64,000 bases of DNA from Primorskyibacter flagellatus (GTDB lineage Bacteria > Pseudomonadota > Alphaproteobacteria > Rhodobacterales > Rhodobacteraceae): the NCBI RefSeq assembly GCF_900176485.1, contig NZ_FWYD01000001.1, positions 186,001 through 250,000 on the forward strand. Reading direction: 5' to 3'. This document shows, one piece after another, positions 54,621 through 63,646 of the stretch (the first letter of the stretch is position 1; each line of letters starts with the position of its first letter). The translations under genes were made by a program, and so were the position numbers. The notes below the pieces were generated by a model, which worked only from the letters and a program-made list of their open reading frames with translations, searched no databases and was not told where the DNA came from.

Positions 54621-56639
54621 CTACGGCAGCTTGGAAAAGGATATCGCCTTATGCGCGCCGGAACTGTTCTGGTAGCGGTCAGACAGGTTTTCGGTGATCG
54701 GCAGAACCGGCGGCGGATCGGTGTCATGTGAGGATCGCCGTAGCAGGGACACCCCGCTTAGCTTTGGCCGCTCGCTGAGGGGGCGCATCGCCTTGGCGAG
54801 TTCCCGCGACATGACCGGTGCCGCGATCGACGTGCCGCCGACACCGATGCGGCTGCCGCTGCGCGACCCCGCTGCCCGAATGACCCCGCGCATCCGCTGC
54901 ATGGAGGCCGACGCACTGGCGTCAATGCCGCGCAAACCTTGCCCGCCGCTGCCGCCTTCGCCGGAATAATCGACCGGTTCCAGCGTGTCCGCATAGCAAC
55001 CACCGACCACGACAATCTCTGGCGCGGTTGCGAAGGCGTTGATCGTTCCGGCGCGCCGGACATAGGGCAGCGTGCCGTCCGGTCCGGGCCGGTCCTTGGT
55101 CACGGTAAAGCCGCGCGCATCCACCTGCATATATTGCCGGTCCTGAAGATATGACTGCCGCCCGCCACCCCTGTAGCCGGGGATCATGTCATCGCGCTGA
55201 ACCACCAGATCCAGCGGCCAACCGGATTGGGACGGTGATGCATTGGCAGGCTCCAGCAACAACTGCCATGGTCCCGGCACGGTATAGGCCCTTGCCGGAT
55301 TTCCGGGCAGCGTTGGCGGGACGGCCAGGGTCAGCCGGACACGGCCCCCGGCGGATGGTTTGTCGATCCGCTTCGGCACCCATTGCGTGTAGCACCTTGC
55401 CGCGAGTTGCGGACCGCTTGACAGATCGAACACGCCGTCCAGTGGCACCGGGCCAAGGGGCGCGGCCTCTTTGCTCTGCGCGGGCCGAAGGGTCAGGGAA
55501 ATCGGCAAGACCTCTGGCTTTCGGGGCAGGGGCGTTGACCAGATCTCCAGAAAGCTGGGCGTTGAATCGTCGGGTGCGATTGTCCAGAACAGCGGCGATG
55601 CCTTTTCATCCACCGGCGCGTCAAGCACGGCATGGACCTTGGCTTGCCGGAAGTTTCCGGCCGGCACGACGATGCGGATCGGAACCCGGTCACTGGGTCG
55701 CTGCGCATTCACGGCAGCGATGAACCGATCCAGCAGGCTGGTGCCATCCCGCGGGCCGGCCGTCAGGCCAAGGCTGATATTGATCACCAGCGGATAATCC
55801 TTGCCTTCACGCTGGCTGCGGTTTTCCACATGGCTGATCAGACGTACCATGCCCAGGATCATAAATATCTCGGCAAAGGTGCCTGACGTGTCCATGATCA
55901 GCCGCTCGGGCAGGGAAACGATAGCCAGATCAAAGTCTTCCGGCGCGATATTCATCTCGCCCGGTGGGGTAAAACGATCACGCCCCCGCGCAGTGCCGGC
56001 CGCGCCGAAACTCGCCGCCAGATCGGCCACGGCTGTTCCGTGACCGGCTGTGCGCGCCAGGGATTGCGGCGTGCCGAGGCTCATATCCAATGCGCTGGCG
56101 TGGCGGTACAGACCGTCCTCGTCAATCATCTCGCCCATAGGACCGCGCCGAAACTGGTCGATCAACCGTTCGATCCCGGTTCGGTCATATTCCCTGCCAA
56201 ACGGGGCCGCGGCCTCGTGCCGTGCGCTTTGAAGCCAAAGATAGTCGATACGGCTGCGACCGTTTGGAAGCCTGAAGCGCTCATGCGCGAAGGCTGTTGC
56301 ATCGTCGATAATTCCGAGGATCACCCGATCGTTTGCGGGCGGCAGATTGAGCACTTTGGCAGAGGTGCTTTTCGCGGGTTCCGGATCGCTTTCGGGCGCG
56401 CCTGAGGGGACGGCGTGGCGCGGCAGAACATGATGCAAAAGCCGCCCCCAAGGGTCCGAGGCGTCGCCGATTGCCGTCTGGATCGCGTGCGCCAGCCACG
56501 GAATATCCGTGTCCAGAAGATCCTGCGCGGCAAAGGCCTGATCGCTATGCGACCAGGCAGAGGTCCAATGGATATAGGGCGAGATGCGCCCCCCCGGCGG
56601 CAGCGATTCAACATGGGTCCATTCGTGTTGCCTGGCCAT
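54621..56639 (-). CDS. S8 (subtilisin-like) serine protease, no signal peptide
   Basis: A protein of 672 residues. The S8 catalytic triad is visible: Asp in ILGIIDDATAFAHERF (about D112), His in AGHGTAVADLAA (H200) and Ser in GVGGTSIAAPVM (S604), with the oxyanion Asn in VVPAGNF (N329). About 270 residues separate Asn and Ser, so a large extra domain is inserted there. The N-terminal 100 residues are not a standard pro-domain and no signal peptide exists, so a cytosolic role is likely. It lies 3 nt after the haloperoxidase-like gene. Confidence 0.88.
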   Translation of the reverse strand: MARQHEWTHVESLPPGGRISPYIHWTSAWSHSDQAFAAQDLLDTDIPWLAHAIQTAIGDASDPWGRLLHHVLPRHAVPSGAPESDPEPAKSTSAKVLNLPPANDRVILGIIDDATAFAHERFRLPNGRSRIDYLWLQSARHEAAAPFGREYDRTGIERLIDQFRRGPMGEMIDEDGLYRHASALDMSLGTPQSLARTAGHGTAVADLAASFGAAGTARGRDRFTPPGEMNIAPEDFDLAIVSLPERLIMDTSGTFAEIFMILGMVRLISHVENRSQREGKDYPLVINISLGLTAGPRDGTSLLDRFIAAVNAQRPSDRVPIRIVVPAGNFRQAKVHAVLDAPVDEKASPLFWTIAPDDSTPSFLEIWSTPLPRKPEVLPISLTLRPAQSKEAAPLGPVPLDGVFDLSSGPQLAARCYTQWVPKRIDKPSAGGRVRLTLAVPPTLPGNPARAYTVPGPWQLLLEPANASPSQSGWPLDLVVQRDDMIPGYRGGGRQSYLQDRQYMQVDARGFTVTKDRPGPDGTLPYVRRAGTINAFATAPEIVVVGGCYADTLEPVDYSGEGGSGGQGLRGIDASASASMQRMRGVIRAAGSRSGSRIGVGGTSIAAPVMSRELAKAMRPLSERPKLSGVSLLRRSSHDTDPPPVLPITENLSDRYQNSSGAHKAISFSKLP

Positions 56640-56642
56640 GAC

Positions 56643-57812
56643 TTACCCGCCTTCCGGCAGATGTTCCGACGCGGCTTTTTTCCAGAGCCTGCTCCAGAGA
56701 TCGTCGGTCGCACGCGTGGACGTGTCCTTTGACCGGACCACAGAGGTTGCGCCCTCGGTATCGGCGGCGTCAATCAGGTCGGCAACGATGCCGTGGTGAA
56801 AATCGCTGTTATTCCACGCCGTCCCGTCGAATGCCCAATTCCCGGCCGGGGCAGCGCGCGCGCCTGCTGTCGCAGCCAGATGTTCCGCCAACCCGATACC
56901 AAGTACCGCGCCCGCCGCACTATCGACCGGGTAATGCACCCCGGAAACCGTCCGGTTCACCGCGATCCGTGCGGCCAGCCGGAACCGTTGCTGCACATCG
57001 GCGGCGGCTCTGGCGGGGTCACCGCCGCGCAACAACGTCAGCAAGGATGCGATCAGAAACGCCTCGGTCGCGTGACCGCTGGGAAGGGTGCCGTGGGTCG
57101 GGGTTGCGATGATCGGCTCGACGCGCGGCGAAAATTGCACAGGGCGCGGGCCGTCGAAACTCAGCTTGATCCGCTGGATGATACCGCCCGCATAGCCGGC
57201 GGCAGCGTCCAGCACTTTCAATGTGTAGGGCGTGCGTTCGGTATCCAGAAGATCGCCCACGGCGAAGAACGACAGGATATCGCCCATCTGCACGATGATC
57301 TCGGGCAGGCGTTCATCCCGCAGATCGGCGTAGCTTTGGATATAAGGAACCTGCTCGGCAAAATCGTCTATGCTGGGACAGGTCATTTTTACGAACGGAT
57401 CGCCCGCAAAGCCGTCCGAAAGCGGCCCGCCCTTGCTGATGACCCGCGCGTGCAGGCTGGCCTGTTTCTCGCCAAGTTCAATACGCGTACTCTGGATCAG
57501 ACCCGCAACAACCGCCTGAAGAAAATAGGGCGTGTCCGGCAGGCGCGGCAGTTGCGCATCATCTGATCCCAACAGACCGGTCAGCCTGTCTTCCGCCTGT
57601 TTCAACCGGTCGCTGCGCAGGCCAATATCGTCGAAATCGAGCGCCTCTGTCGCAACCACACCGTCATGGCTGGTTGCGAGGGCAGCGGACAAAAGCGGAT
57701 TGCTGTCGCCGGTCACGACGCCTCTGCCCTGGGTCGATTGTGTGGATTGCGTCGACTGGGTGGATTGGGTTGATTGCGTGGAAACGAGGGTCTGGACTGA
57801 TTGAACGGACAT
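56643..57812 (-). CDS. Vanadium haloperoxidase / PAP2-fold protein with STQ repeat
   Basis: A protein of 389 residues. All residues that hold vanadate or phosphate in this fold stand at the right distance: K216 and R223 (KLSFDGPR), S245-G246-H247 in PSGH, and R287 and H293 in RTVSGVHYPVD. The K-x6-R and R-x5-H spacings match vanadium chloroperoxidase. No signal peptide is present. The N-terminus carries six tandem Ser-Thr-Gln units (residues 11-28). It is cotranscribed with the S8 protease gene and divergent from the SARP regulator. Confidence 0.85.
   Translation of the reverse strand: MSVQSVQTLVSTQSTQSTQSTQSTQSTQGRGVVTGDSNPLLSAALATSHDGVVATEALDFDDIGLRSDRLKQAEDRLTGLLGSDDAQLPRLPDTPYFLQAVVAGLIQSTRIELGEKQASLHARVISKGGPLSDGFAGDPFVKMTCPSIDDFAEQVPYIQSYADLRDERLPEIIVQMGDILSFFAVGDLLDTERTPYTLKVLDAAAGYAGGIIQRIKLSFDGPRPVQFSPRVEPIIATPTHGTLPSGHATEAFLIASLLTLLRGGDPARAAADVQQRFRLAARIAVNRTVSGVHYPVDSAAGAVLGIGLAEHLAATAGARAAPAGNWAFDGTAWNNSDFHHGIVADLIDAADTEGATSVVRSKDTSTRATDDLWSRLWKKAASEHLPEGG
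57729..57782 (-). repeat. Nine-base tandem repeat encoding (STQ)6
   Basis: Six 9-nt units encode Ser-Thr-Gln with changing synonymous codons at the third positions (for example TCC ACG CAA, TCA ACC CAA, TCC ACC CAG). Confidence 0.85.
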
Positions 57813-57988
57813 GAGAATTAACTGCCTTCTGAAGGTGAGTTTAAAAGCTCTGCATCATTCTTGGGCTGAATTGCCGCTACGTCAATGATCACGGCCATGC
57901 CGACTGGCAAGGAATACCTGACTTCCGTGAAACGCCCTTTGGGTCTACCATGGGTAAGAAATCCAACAGGAAGAGCGTTGTCATAACA

Positions 57989-59617
57989 ATGTCGACCACA
58001 CAGAATTTCGTTCTGAAACTGGCAGGTCCGGTGCGTCTGATACGGTCTGATGGACTTGAAATCACGCCCAGTGCGGCAAAGCTGAAAGCCCTGCTGGTGC
58101 TGATCGGCACCGGCAACGGGATGCGACGGCCCCGCGCGTTTCTGCAAGATATGCTGTGGAGCTGTTCTGATCCCGAAAAGGGCGGTGCCAGTCTGCGTCA
58201 GGCGTTGAGTGCGGCGCGCAGAATGCGGGGTGGGGCCGAGGATCTGTTGATCATCAATAACGAGGCCGTGGCGCTGAACCCGGCGCGGGTCAAGGTTGAT
58301 CTGTCCCTGCCGCGCGACTGTATCGAAATGCCGGAATTTGCCGAAGGGCTTGATGTGGCCGACCCGGAATTCGAAGACTGGGTGCGCGACAGGCGGTCGG
58401 AATTTGCCGATGCCTGCGACAAGCTTCGCGATGCAGTGCCGACCCACCATGCACTTGCTGCGCGGGTCAAGGCTGCGATGCCGACGGGTCGGACGCGACC
58501 GGCGATTGTCGTGCTGCCGCCGGTTTGCGATCACTCGTCGGTACGCGCCCATGCCGAGATTTTGACGGCCGATGTCGCGACACATATTGCTCAGCTTGGC
58601 GAGGCCGAAATCCTGCTGGAACCCCATGCGGTCGCACATGGTGAAAAGCTTGCCGTGCAGGTGCGTGCCATGCGCAGCGGTCCCGGTCTGCGCTTCCAGG
58701 TCCAGCTTGCGGAAACGGCCGTGCCCCGCATCGTCTGGATCGGGGACGTCAACTGTGCCAATGCGCCAGCGATTCATCAGGACGCCAATTTTGATCAGCT
58801 TCTGGTCGATACGGCTGCGGCGGCAAGCGCGCATTTCGGACGGCTTAGCCCCGAAGGCACACCGGATGCCTCGCATCTGGCGTTTCAGATGTTTGCCCAT
58901 TTCCCGTTTCAGGACGGAAACCGCTTGCGGCGGTTCGACGCCTGGTTCGATCAGCATAGCGCCAGCCCCGAGATCAGCGCCACGCAACTTGCCTGGCGCG
59001 CAAGGCTGCGGCTGGTGACGTTGCTTGAACGCAGCAGCGGTGACCGGCACGCTTACGGCGAAGCGGTCGAGTTCAGCCGCGCCGCCATGTGCATGAATAC
59101 CGGCGATCCGATGGTCACGGCGATTGCGGCGGACGTGGCGCTGCATGTTGAAGGCCGGGTCGAACTGGCGTGCGAACTGGCGCGGACAAGTGCTGTAAAA
59201 TGCCCCCGAAACCCATTCATTCATGCGATCCTTGCGCAGGCGCTTGCCCGTGCGGGACGCCCGAGCGAAGGCTATGCCGTTGCGCAACGGGCGCTTCGGC
59301 TCGCGGCCGGGCAGCCCAATCAAAGCTGGTGGCATGCGATCTGTGCGGCGACGGCGATCAAGCAAAACAGCTATGCCGAAGCACGCAAACATGCCGAACT
59401 GGCGCATTTTCTGGCCCCGACATTCCGCCCGCCGCTGCGCTTTCTCAGCGCTTTGCGGTTCCATGCCGGCGATGAGGCAGGCGCGGCCGAGGCGCTTGGA
59501 ACGCTGAAATCGCTGGAGCCGGATTTTTGCCTGCAACGCATGGCCGATGCAACCTATCCGGTGGCGTCCATGCGCGGCACCGAATTGCTTGCCGTGACAC
59601 AAAGCGGATTGCTCTGA
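57989..59617 (+). CDS. SARP-type regulator with TolB/TPR-like C-terminal part
   Basis: A protein of 542 residues from MSTTQNFVLKLAGPV; the in-frame ATG at 57950 would add 13 residues. The N-terminal 100 residues form an OmpR-type winged helix of SARP regulators (LKALLVLIGTGNGMRRPR; DPEKGGASLRQALSAARR). The middle (PAIVVLPPVCDHSS…) resembles a TolB-like domain seen in adenylate-cyclase-type regulators. The C-terminal 200 residues form TPR-like helical repeats (AILAQALARAGRPSEGYAVAQRAL). It is divergent from the haloperoxidase/protease pair and convergent with the RTX gene. Confidence 0.82.
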   Translation: MSTTQNFVLKLAGPVRLIRSDGLEITPSAAKLKALLVLIGTGNGMRRPRAFLQDMLWSCSDPEKGGASLRQALSAARRMRGGAEDLLIINNEAVALNPARVKVDLSLPRDCIEMPEFAEGLDVADPEFEDWVRDRRSEFADACDKLRDAVPTHHALAARVKAAMPTGRTRPAIVVLPPVCDHSSVRAHAEILTADVATHIAQLGEAEILLEPHAVAHGEKLAVQVRAMRSGPGLRFQVQLAETAVPRIVWIGDVNCANAPAIHQDANFDQLLVDTAAAASAHFGRLSPEGTPDASHLAFQMFAHFPFQDGNRLRRFDAWFDQHSASPEISATQLAWRARLRLVTLLERSSGDRHAYGEAVEFSRAAMCMNTGDPMVTAIAADVALHVEGRVELACELARTSAVKCPRNPFIHAILAQALARAGRPSEGYAVAQRALRLAAGQPNQSWWHAICAATAIKQNSYAEARKHAELAHFLAPTFRPPLRFLSALRFHAGDEAGAAEALGTLKSLEPDFCLQRMADATYPVASMRGTELLAVTQSGLL

Positions 59618-59779
59618 TACCAGTCGCGGCCGGGCAGGGTGCCAAGCATCTTCGTAAATGTCTCCTTGTGTTGTGACCTGTTTCCACGTCCCGATTGTCG
59701 AATACGGTGCTGCGTCACTGATGCGCGATCCGGATCGGATTGTCGCAAAGCTTGCCTGCTGTCCCGTGGGCATCTCACG

Positions 59780-59812
59780 CGAGAAAGGAAGCGGCGATAC
59801 CTCGCCGCTTCC
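59780..59812 (-). terminator. Probable terminator of the RTX gene
   Basis: An 11-bp perfect stem, GGAAGCGGCGA (59787-59797) with TCGCCGCTTCC (59802-59812), has a 4-nt loop. On the minus strand it runs into TTTCTC, 45 nt after the RTX stop. Confidence 0.65.
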
Positions 59813-59856
59813 CAGTATCAGCTCCTCGAGCAGAGGAGGTAAGGCAGATGCCATGG

Positions 59857-62193
59857 TCACAGGACGAAATCACCGGCCCAGTAGTCAGAAGCGGTTGTCG
59901 CGCCGTCCTGAATGCGGATCGTCAACTCCCATGACGCATCGGCGTCGGTGTTGCCAACAACCCAGGTTTCGGTACCCACGTTGATGACGCCAAGCTCGCC
60001 TGTGGCCAGTCCGGCACCCACACCGCCCCATGTAAAGGCGTTGTTTCCGGCGGCCAGGACGTTGGCATCAATCGCTGCAAGGTCAATCTTGTCTTCGGTG
60101 ACCCAGGTGAAGTTGATACCGGCACCATCGAACCCTTGAATGATGTCGCGGCTGGCCCCCACGGATTCGGCTGTGGAATAGTAGACGAAGGTATCTTCAC
60201 CAGCGCCACCGTTCAGAATGTCGGCACCGGTCCGTCCGCGCAGCACGTCGTCGCCGCTATTGCCGATCAGCCGGTCATTGCCGCTGCCGCCGTCAACCAC
60301 ATCGTTGCCACTGCCGGCCGCGACGTAGTCATTGCCGCTGCCTGCGAAGATGTAGTCTCTGCCGGAACCGCCATAGATCGTGTCATTGCCGGAACCGCCC
60401 GAGATGACATCATTGCCGCCAAGGCCGACCAGTCGGTCATTGCCGTCGTTGCCATACATGCGGTTGGCATCGTTTGTCCCGATCAGATAGTCGCTTCCGG
60501 ACCCCGAATAGATGTTTTCGAAGTTCAGGAAAGTCTCGAACGAGAAGTTCGTCGCGCCGGTTCCGAGGTTAACGGTGTAGTTGCCCGAATAGTCGGTGGT
60601 GTTGAGCCAGTCATTGCCGGTCCCGCCGTTCAGATACTCCGTTCCGCCATTCCCGGCATAGATGTAGTCGTTGCCAGAATCTCCGTAATAGCGACCGTAG
60701 CCTGATGACGTGATATTGTCATTGCCCGATCCGCCATAGACGGTATCGGTCCCGGTGCCTGCATCAATCCGGTCATTGCCAGCGCCGCCGGAAAGCAGGT
60801 CGTTGCCGCCCAGCCCGTCGATCGTGTCATTGCCGTTATTGCCATACATGCGGTTGGCATCGTTGGTGCCGGTCAGCTTGTCATTTCCGGACCCCGAATA
60901 GATGTTTTCGAAGTTCAGGAATGTCTCGAACGAGAAGTTCGTCTCGCCGGTTCCAAGGTTGACGGTGTAATTGCCCGAATAATCGGTGGTGTTGAGCCAG
61001 TCATTGCCCGAACCGCCGTTCATATACTCGGTGCTGCCATTTCCGGCATACATATAGTCGTTACCGGAGTCGCCATAGTAACTACCGTAACCCGAGGACC
61101 AGATCGTATCGTTGCCCGATCCGCCGGACACGGTGTCTGTCCCGGTGCCCGCGTCAATCCGGTCATTGCCAGCGCCGCCGGACAGGTAGTCGTTGCCGGC
61201 AAGGCCGTTGATGGTGTCATTGCCATTGTTGCCGTAGATCCGGTTGGCGCCCGTGGTTCCGGTCAGGTTGTCATTACCGGAGCCGGAATAGAGGTTCTCG
61301 AAGTTCAGGAACGTCTCGGTGGCGTAGTTGGTATCGCCTGTGGTCAGGTTCACCGTATAGTTGCCAGACCATTTGGTGGTGTTCAGCCAGTCCGTGCCGG
61401 ATCCGCCGTTCAGGTATTCGGTTCCACCGTTGCCGGCGTAGATGTAGTCGTCGCCGGAGTCGCCATAGTAATACCCATAGCCGGAGGACGTGATGTTGTC
61501 GTTGCCCGACCCACCGGACACGGTGTCTGTACCGGTGCCCGCATCAATACGGTCATTACCGGCACCGCCGGAAAGATAGTCGTTTCCGGCCAGACCGTCG
61601 ATCGTGTCATTGCCATTGTTGCCGTAGATACGGTTGGCACCGGACGTCCCGGTCAGCTTGTCACTTCCGGACCCTGAATACAGGTTCTCGAAGTTCACAA
61701 AGGTCTCGTAGGAGTAGTTGGTATCGCCGGTGGTCAGGTTCACGGTATAGTTGCCCGACCATTTCGTGGTGTTCAGCCAGTCCGTTCCGGACCCGCCGTC
61801 CAACAGTTCTGTCCCGCCATTGCCGGCGTAGATGTAGTCATCGCCGGAGCCACCATAGTAGCTGCCATAGCCGGAGGACGAAATGTTGTCATTGCCAGCG
61901 TCACCATTGACGTAATTGGTGCCCGACAGGTCGCTGATCCTGTCATGGCCGTTGCCTCCGTAGATGGTGTCGTTGCCGGTGCCACCGTCAAGCGAGTCGT
62001 TGTCATCCATCCCGCTCAGGTAGTCGTTGCCGCTGCCGCCGTACAAGGTGTCGTTCCCATCATACCCGTACAAACGATCATTGCCGCCGTTCCCATAGGC
62101 GCGGTCATTGCCGGCATAAAGAAACATCCAGTCATCCAGGCTGGTGCCATAGCGCACGTCGTTGCCCGGGGTTCCATAAATATAGTTCGGCAT
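59857..62193 (-). CDS. Secreted RTX calcium-binding repeat protein
   Basis: A protein of 778 residues made almost wholly of RTX-type nonapeptides (GGxGxDxxx). After an N-terminal RTX block (1-106) come four 130-residue tandem repeats (from residue 107), each mixing RTX units with a non-RTX stretch (DWLNTT…SGNYTVNL…ETF.NFEN). The C-terminal 110 residues fit a serralysin-like C-terminal domain and end in DFVL, the hydrophobic tail typical of type I secretion substrates. No enzymatic domain is seen. GGAGATG precedes the start. No secretion genes are adjacent. Confidence 0.92.
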   Translation of the reverse strand: MPNYIYGTPGNDVRYGTSLDDWMFLYAGNDRAYGNGGNDRLYGYDGNDTLYGGSGNDYLSGMDDNDSLDGGTGNDTIYGGNGHDRISDLSGTNYVNGDAGNDNISSSGYGSYYGGSGDDYIYAGNGGTELLDGGSGTDWLNTTKWSGNYTVNLTTGDTNYSYETFVNFENLYSGSGSDKLTGTSGANRIYGNNGNDTIDGLAGNDYLSGGAGNDRIDAGTGTDTVSGGSGNDNITSSGYGYYYGDSGDDYIYAGNGGTEYLNGGSGTDWLNTTKWSGNYTVNLTTGDTNYATETFLNFENLYSGSGNDNLTGTTGANRIYGNNGNDTINGLAGNDYLSGGAGNDRIDAGTGTDTVSGGSGNDTIWSSGYGSYYGDSGNDYMYAGNGSTEYMNGGSGNDWLNTTDYSGNYTVNLGTGETNFSFETFLNFENIYSGSGNDKLTGTNDANRMYGNNGNDTIDGLGGNDLLSGGAGNDRIDAGTGTDTVYGGSGNDNITSSGYGRYYGDSGNDYIYAGNGGTEYLNGGTGNDWLNTTDYSGNYTVNLGTGATNFSFETFLNFENIYSGSGSDYLIGTNDANRMYGNDGNDRLVGLGGNDVISGGSGNDTIYGGSGRDYIFAGSGNDYVAAGSGNDVVDGGSGNDRLIGNSGDDVLRGRTGADILNGGAGEDTFVYYSTAESVGASRDIIQGFDGAGINFTWVTEDKIDLAAIDANVLAAGNNAFTWGGVGAGLATGELGVINVGTETWVVGNTDADASWELTIRIQDGATTASDYWAGDFVL
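60320..61875 (-). repeat. Four 390-bp tandem repeats in the RTX gene
   Basis: Units of 130 codons begin at residues 107, 237, 367 and 497, giving a period of 390 bp. The fourth copy is complete only for about 100 residues. Copies 3 and 4 differ at few positions in the FENIYSGSG-containing stretch (for example 60511-60610 against 60901-61000), showing recent duplication. The gene is prone to copy-number change. Confidence 0.88.
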
Positions 62194-62577
62194 AATTCAT
62201 CTCCATTATTTCGTTCCGATCAGTTTGAGCGGACAGGGAGAAAAAACACCCTCGCCGTCAAGCCAGCGTGAAAGGGCGTTAATGCATTGGAAATAAAAAT
62301 TAAAATATTCACATCTTAAGCCGAGATATGACCCTTAACTTGCCGTGCCACACCTTGAATTTCGTGCGTCATCAGAGTCAGGCTGGCGGCCAGCGGCGTG
62401 AACGGGCAGGCATGGGGTTGTCAGAATTCGGCGTTTTTCTGCGTCGGACGCGCGACTGCGCGGTGGTACAGGCGACAATGCGCGGCTAGTCTGCTTGGGC
62501 GGCTTATCGTTGACCGAAAGCGTACAGATGTGTGTCTTTGGATATGCTTGCCGTTTGTAATTGATCCAGGAGACACC
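62194..62577. promoter_or_regulatory. Divergent intergenic region between RTX and dipeptidase genes
   Basis: 384 bp. The part 62275-62330 is strikingly AT-rich (GGAAATAAAAATTAAAATATTCAC) in an otherwise GC-rich window and lies about 100 bp before the RTX start. No gene or clear promoter pair could be fixed. Confidence 0.45.
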
Positions 62578-63627
62578 ATGACCAACTTTCCCGTTTTCGA
62601 CGGCCACAATGATCTGGTGTTGCGCCTTCTGAAAGGCGATGTCACCGCCGAGCAAGTCACACAGGGGGTGCCGGACGGGCATATCGACACGCCTCGGGCC
62701 ATCAAGGGTGGATTTGGCGGCGGGATCTTCGCGATATTCGTGCCCAACCCGGACAATATTTCGGTGGATCACGAGGCGATGAAAACCCCGCCTTATGCGC
62801 TGCCGCTGCCACCTCCGATCACCGAGCAACGCGCAGTCGAGTGGACGGAAAACGGCTTTACTGCGCTGGAGGCTTTGGAGGCGGCGGATGCAATCACGAT
62901 CTGTCGCAGCGCCGCCGAGATCTCCGGGGCTCTGCCATCGCCCAAAATGGCGGCGAGCATTCATATCGAAGGGGCAGAGGCGGTTGATCGCGACTTTGCG
63001 CGGCTGCATGATTGGCACGCGCGCGGGCTGCGATCGCTGGGCCCGGTCTGGAGCCGCGACACGGTGTGGGGGCACGGCGTGCCGTTTCGCTTCCCGTCCG
63101 ATGGGGATATAGGCCCTGGACTGACCGATGCGGGCAAAGCGCTGATCCGTGAATGCAATTCGCTCAGGATCATGATAGACCTGTCGCATCTGAACGCGAA
63201 AGGGGTCGAGGATGTCGCCCGGATCAGTGATGCGCCGCTGGTCGCAAGCCATTCAAATGCTTGCGCTGTTTGTCCTCACTCGCGCAACCTGACCGATCGG
63301 CAGCTTGACATGATCCGTGACAGCGACGGGATCGTGGGGGTCAACTTTGCCAGCGCCTTTCTGCGCCCAGACGGCAAGTGGGATGACAAGTTCGGCCTTG
63401 ACATCTTGCTCCGACATTTTGACCATTTGGTCGAGAGAATGGGGGAAGACCGCGTCGGCTTTGGTTCCGACTTTGACGGGGCGCTTGTCCCGGCCTTGAT
63501 CGGTGATTGTGCGGGTCTGCCCAATCTAATGACAGCATTCCGGGATTCCGGGGTGGGCGACGCGCTTCTGGCCAAGCTCACGCATGAAAACTGGGTGCGG
63601 GTCCTGCGACAAACGTGGGGCGTATAA
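62578..63627 (+). CDS. Membrane dipeptidase (peptidase M19)
   Basis: A protein of 349 residues from the ATG at 62578, with CCAGGAG upstream. The renal-dipeptidase family is shown by the zinc motif VFDGHNDLVLRLLKGD, IEGAEAVDRDFARL, LSHLNAKGVEDVARI and SHSNACAVCPHSRNLTD. It hydrolyses dipeptides, including some with D-residues. No signal peptide is present. It is followed after 19 nt by a dipeptide ABC binding protein, so imported dipeptides are probably its substrates. Confidence 0.92.
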   Translation: MTNFPVFDGHNDLVLRLLKGDVTAEQVTQGVPDGHIDTPRAIKGGFGGGIFAIFVPNPDNISVDHEAMKTPPYALPLPPPITEQRAVEWTENGFTALEALEAADAITICRSAAEISGALPSPKMAASIHIEGAEAVDRDFARLHDWHARGLRSLGPVWSRDTVWGHGVPFRFPSDGDIGPGLTDAGKALIRECNSLRIMIDLSHLNAKGVEDVARISDAPLVASHSNACAVCPHSRNLTDRQLDMIRDSDGIVGVNFASAFLRPDGKWDDKFGLDILLRHFDHLVERMGEDRVGFGSDFDGALVPALIGDCAGLPNLMTAFRDSGVGDALLAKLTHENWVRVLRQTWGV

Positions 63628-63646
63628 TATAAACAGGGAGTTTGCC

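Noticed and set aside
57720-57790. The 9-base repeat as a possible CRISPR or mobile-element end
   Set aside because: There are no spacers and the repeats are directly adjacent codons inside a reading frame; synonymous changes show protein-level selection.
57818-59860. A 680-codon open frame on the minus strand covering the SARP gene and running upstream to the RTX stop
   Set aside because: It is antisense to a protein with clear winged-helix and TPR-like features, has no recognisable domain and an amino-acid mix typical of a GC-rich shadow frame.
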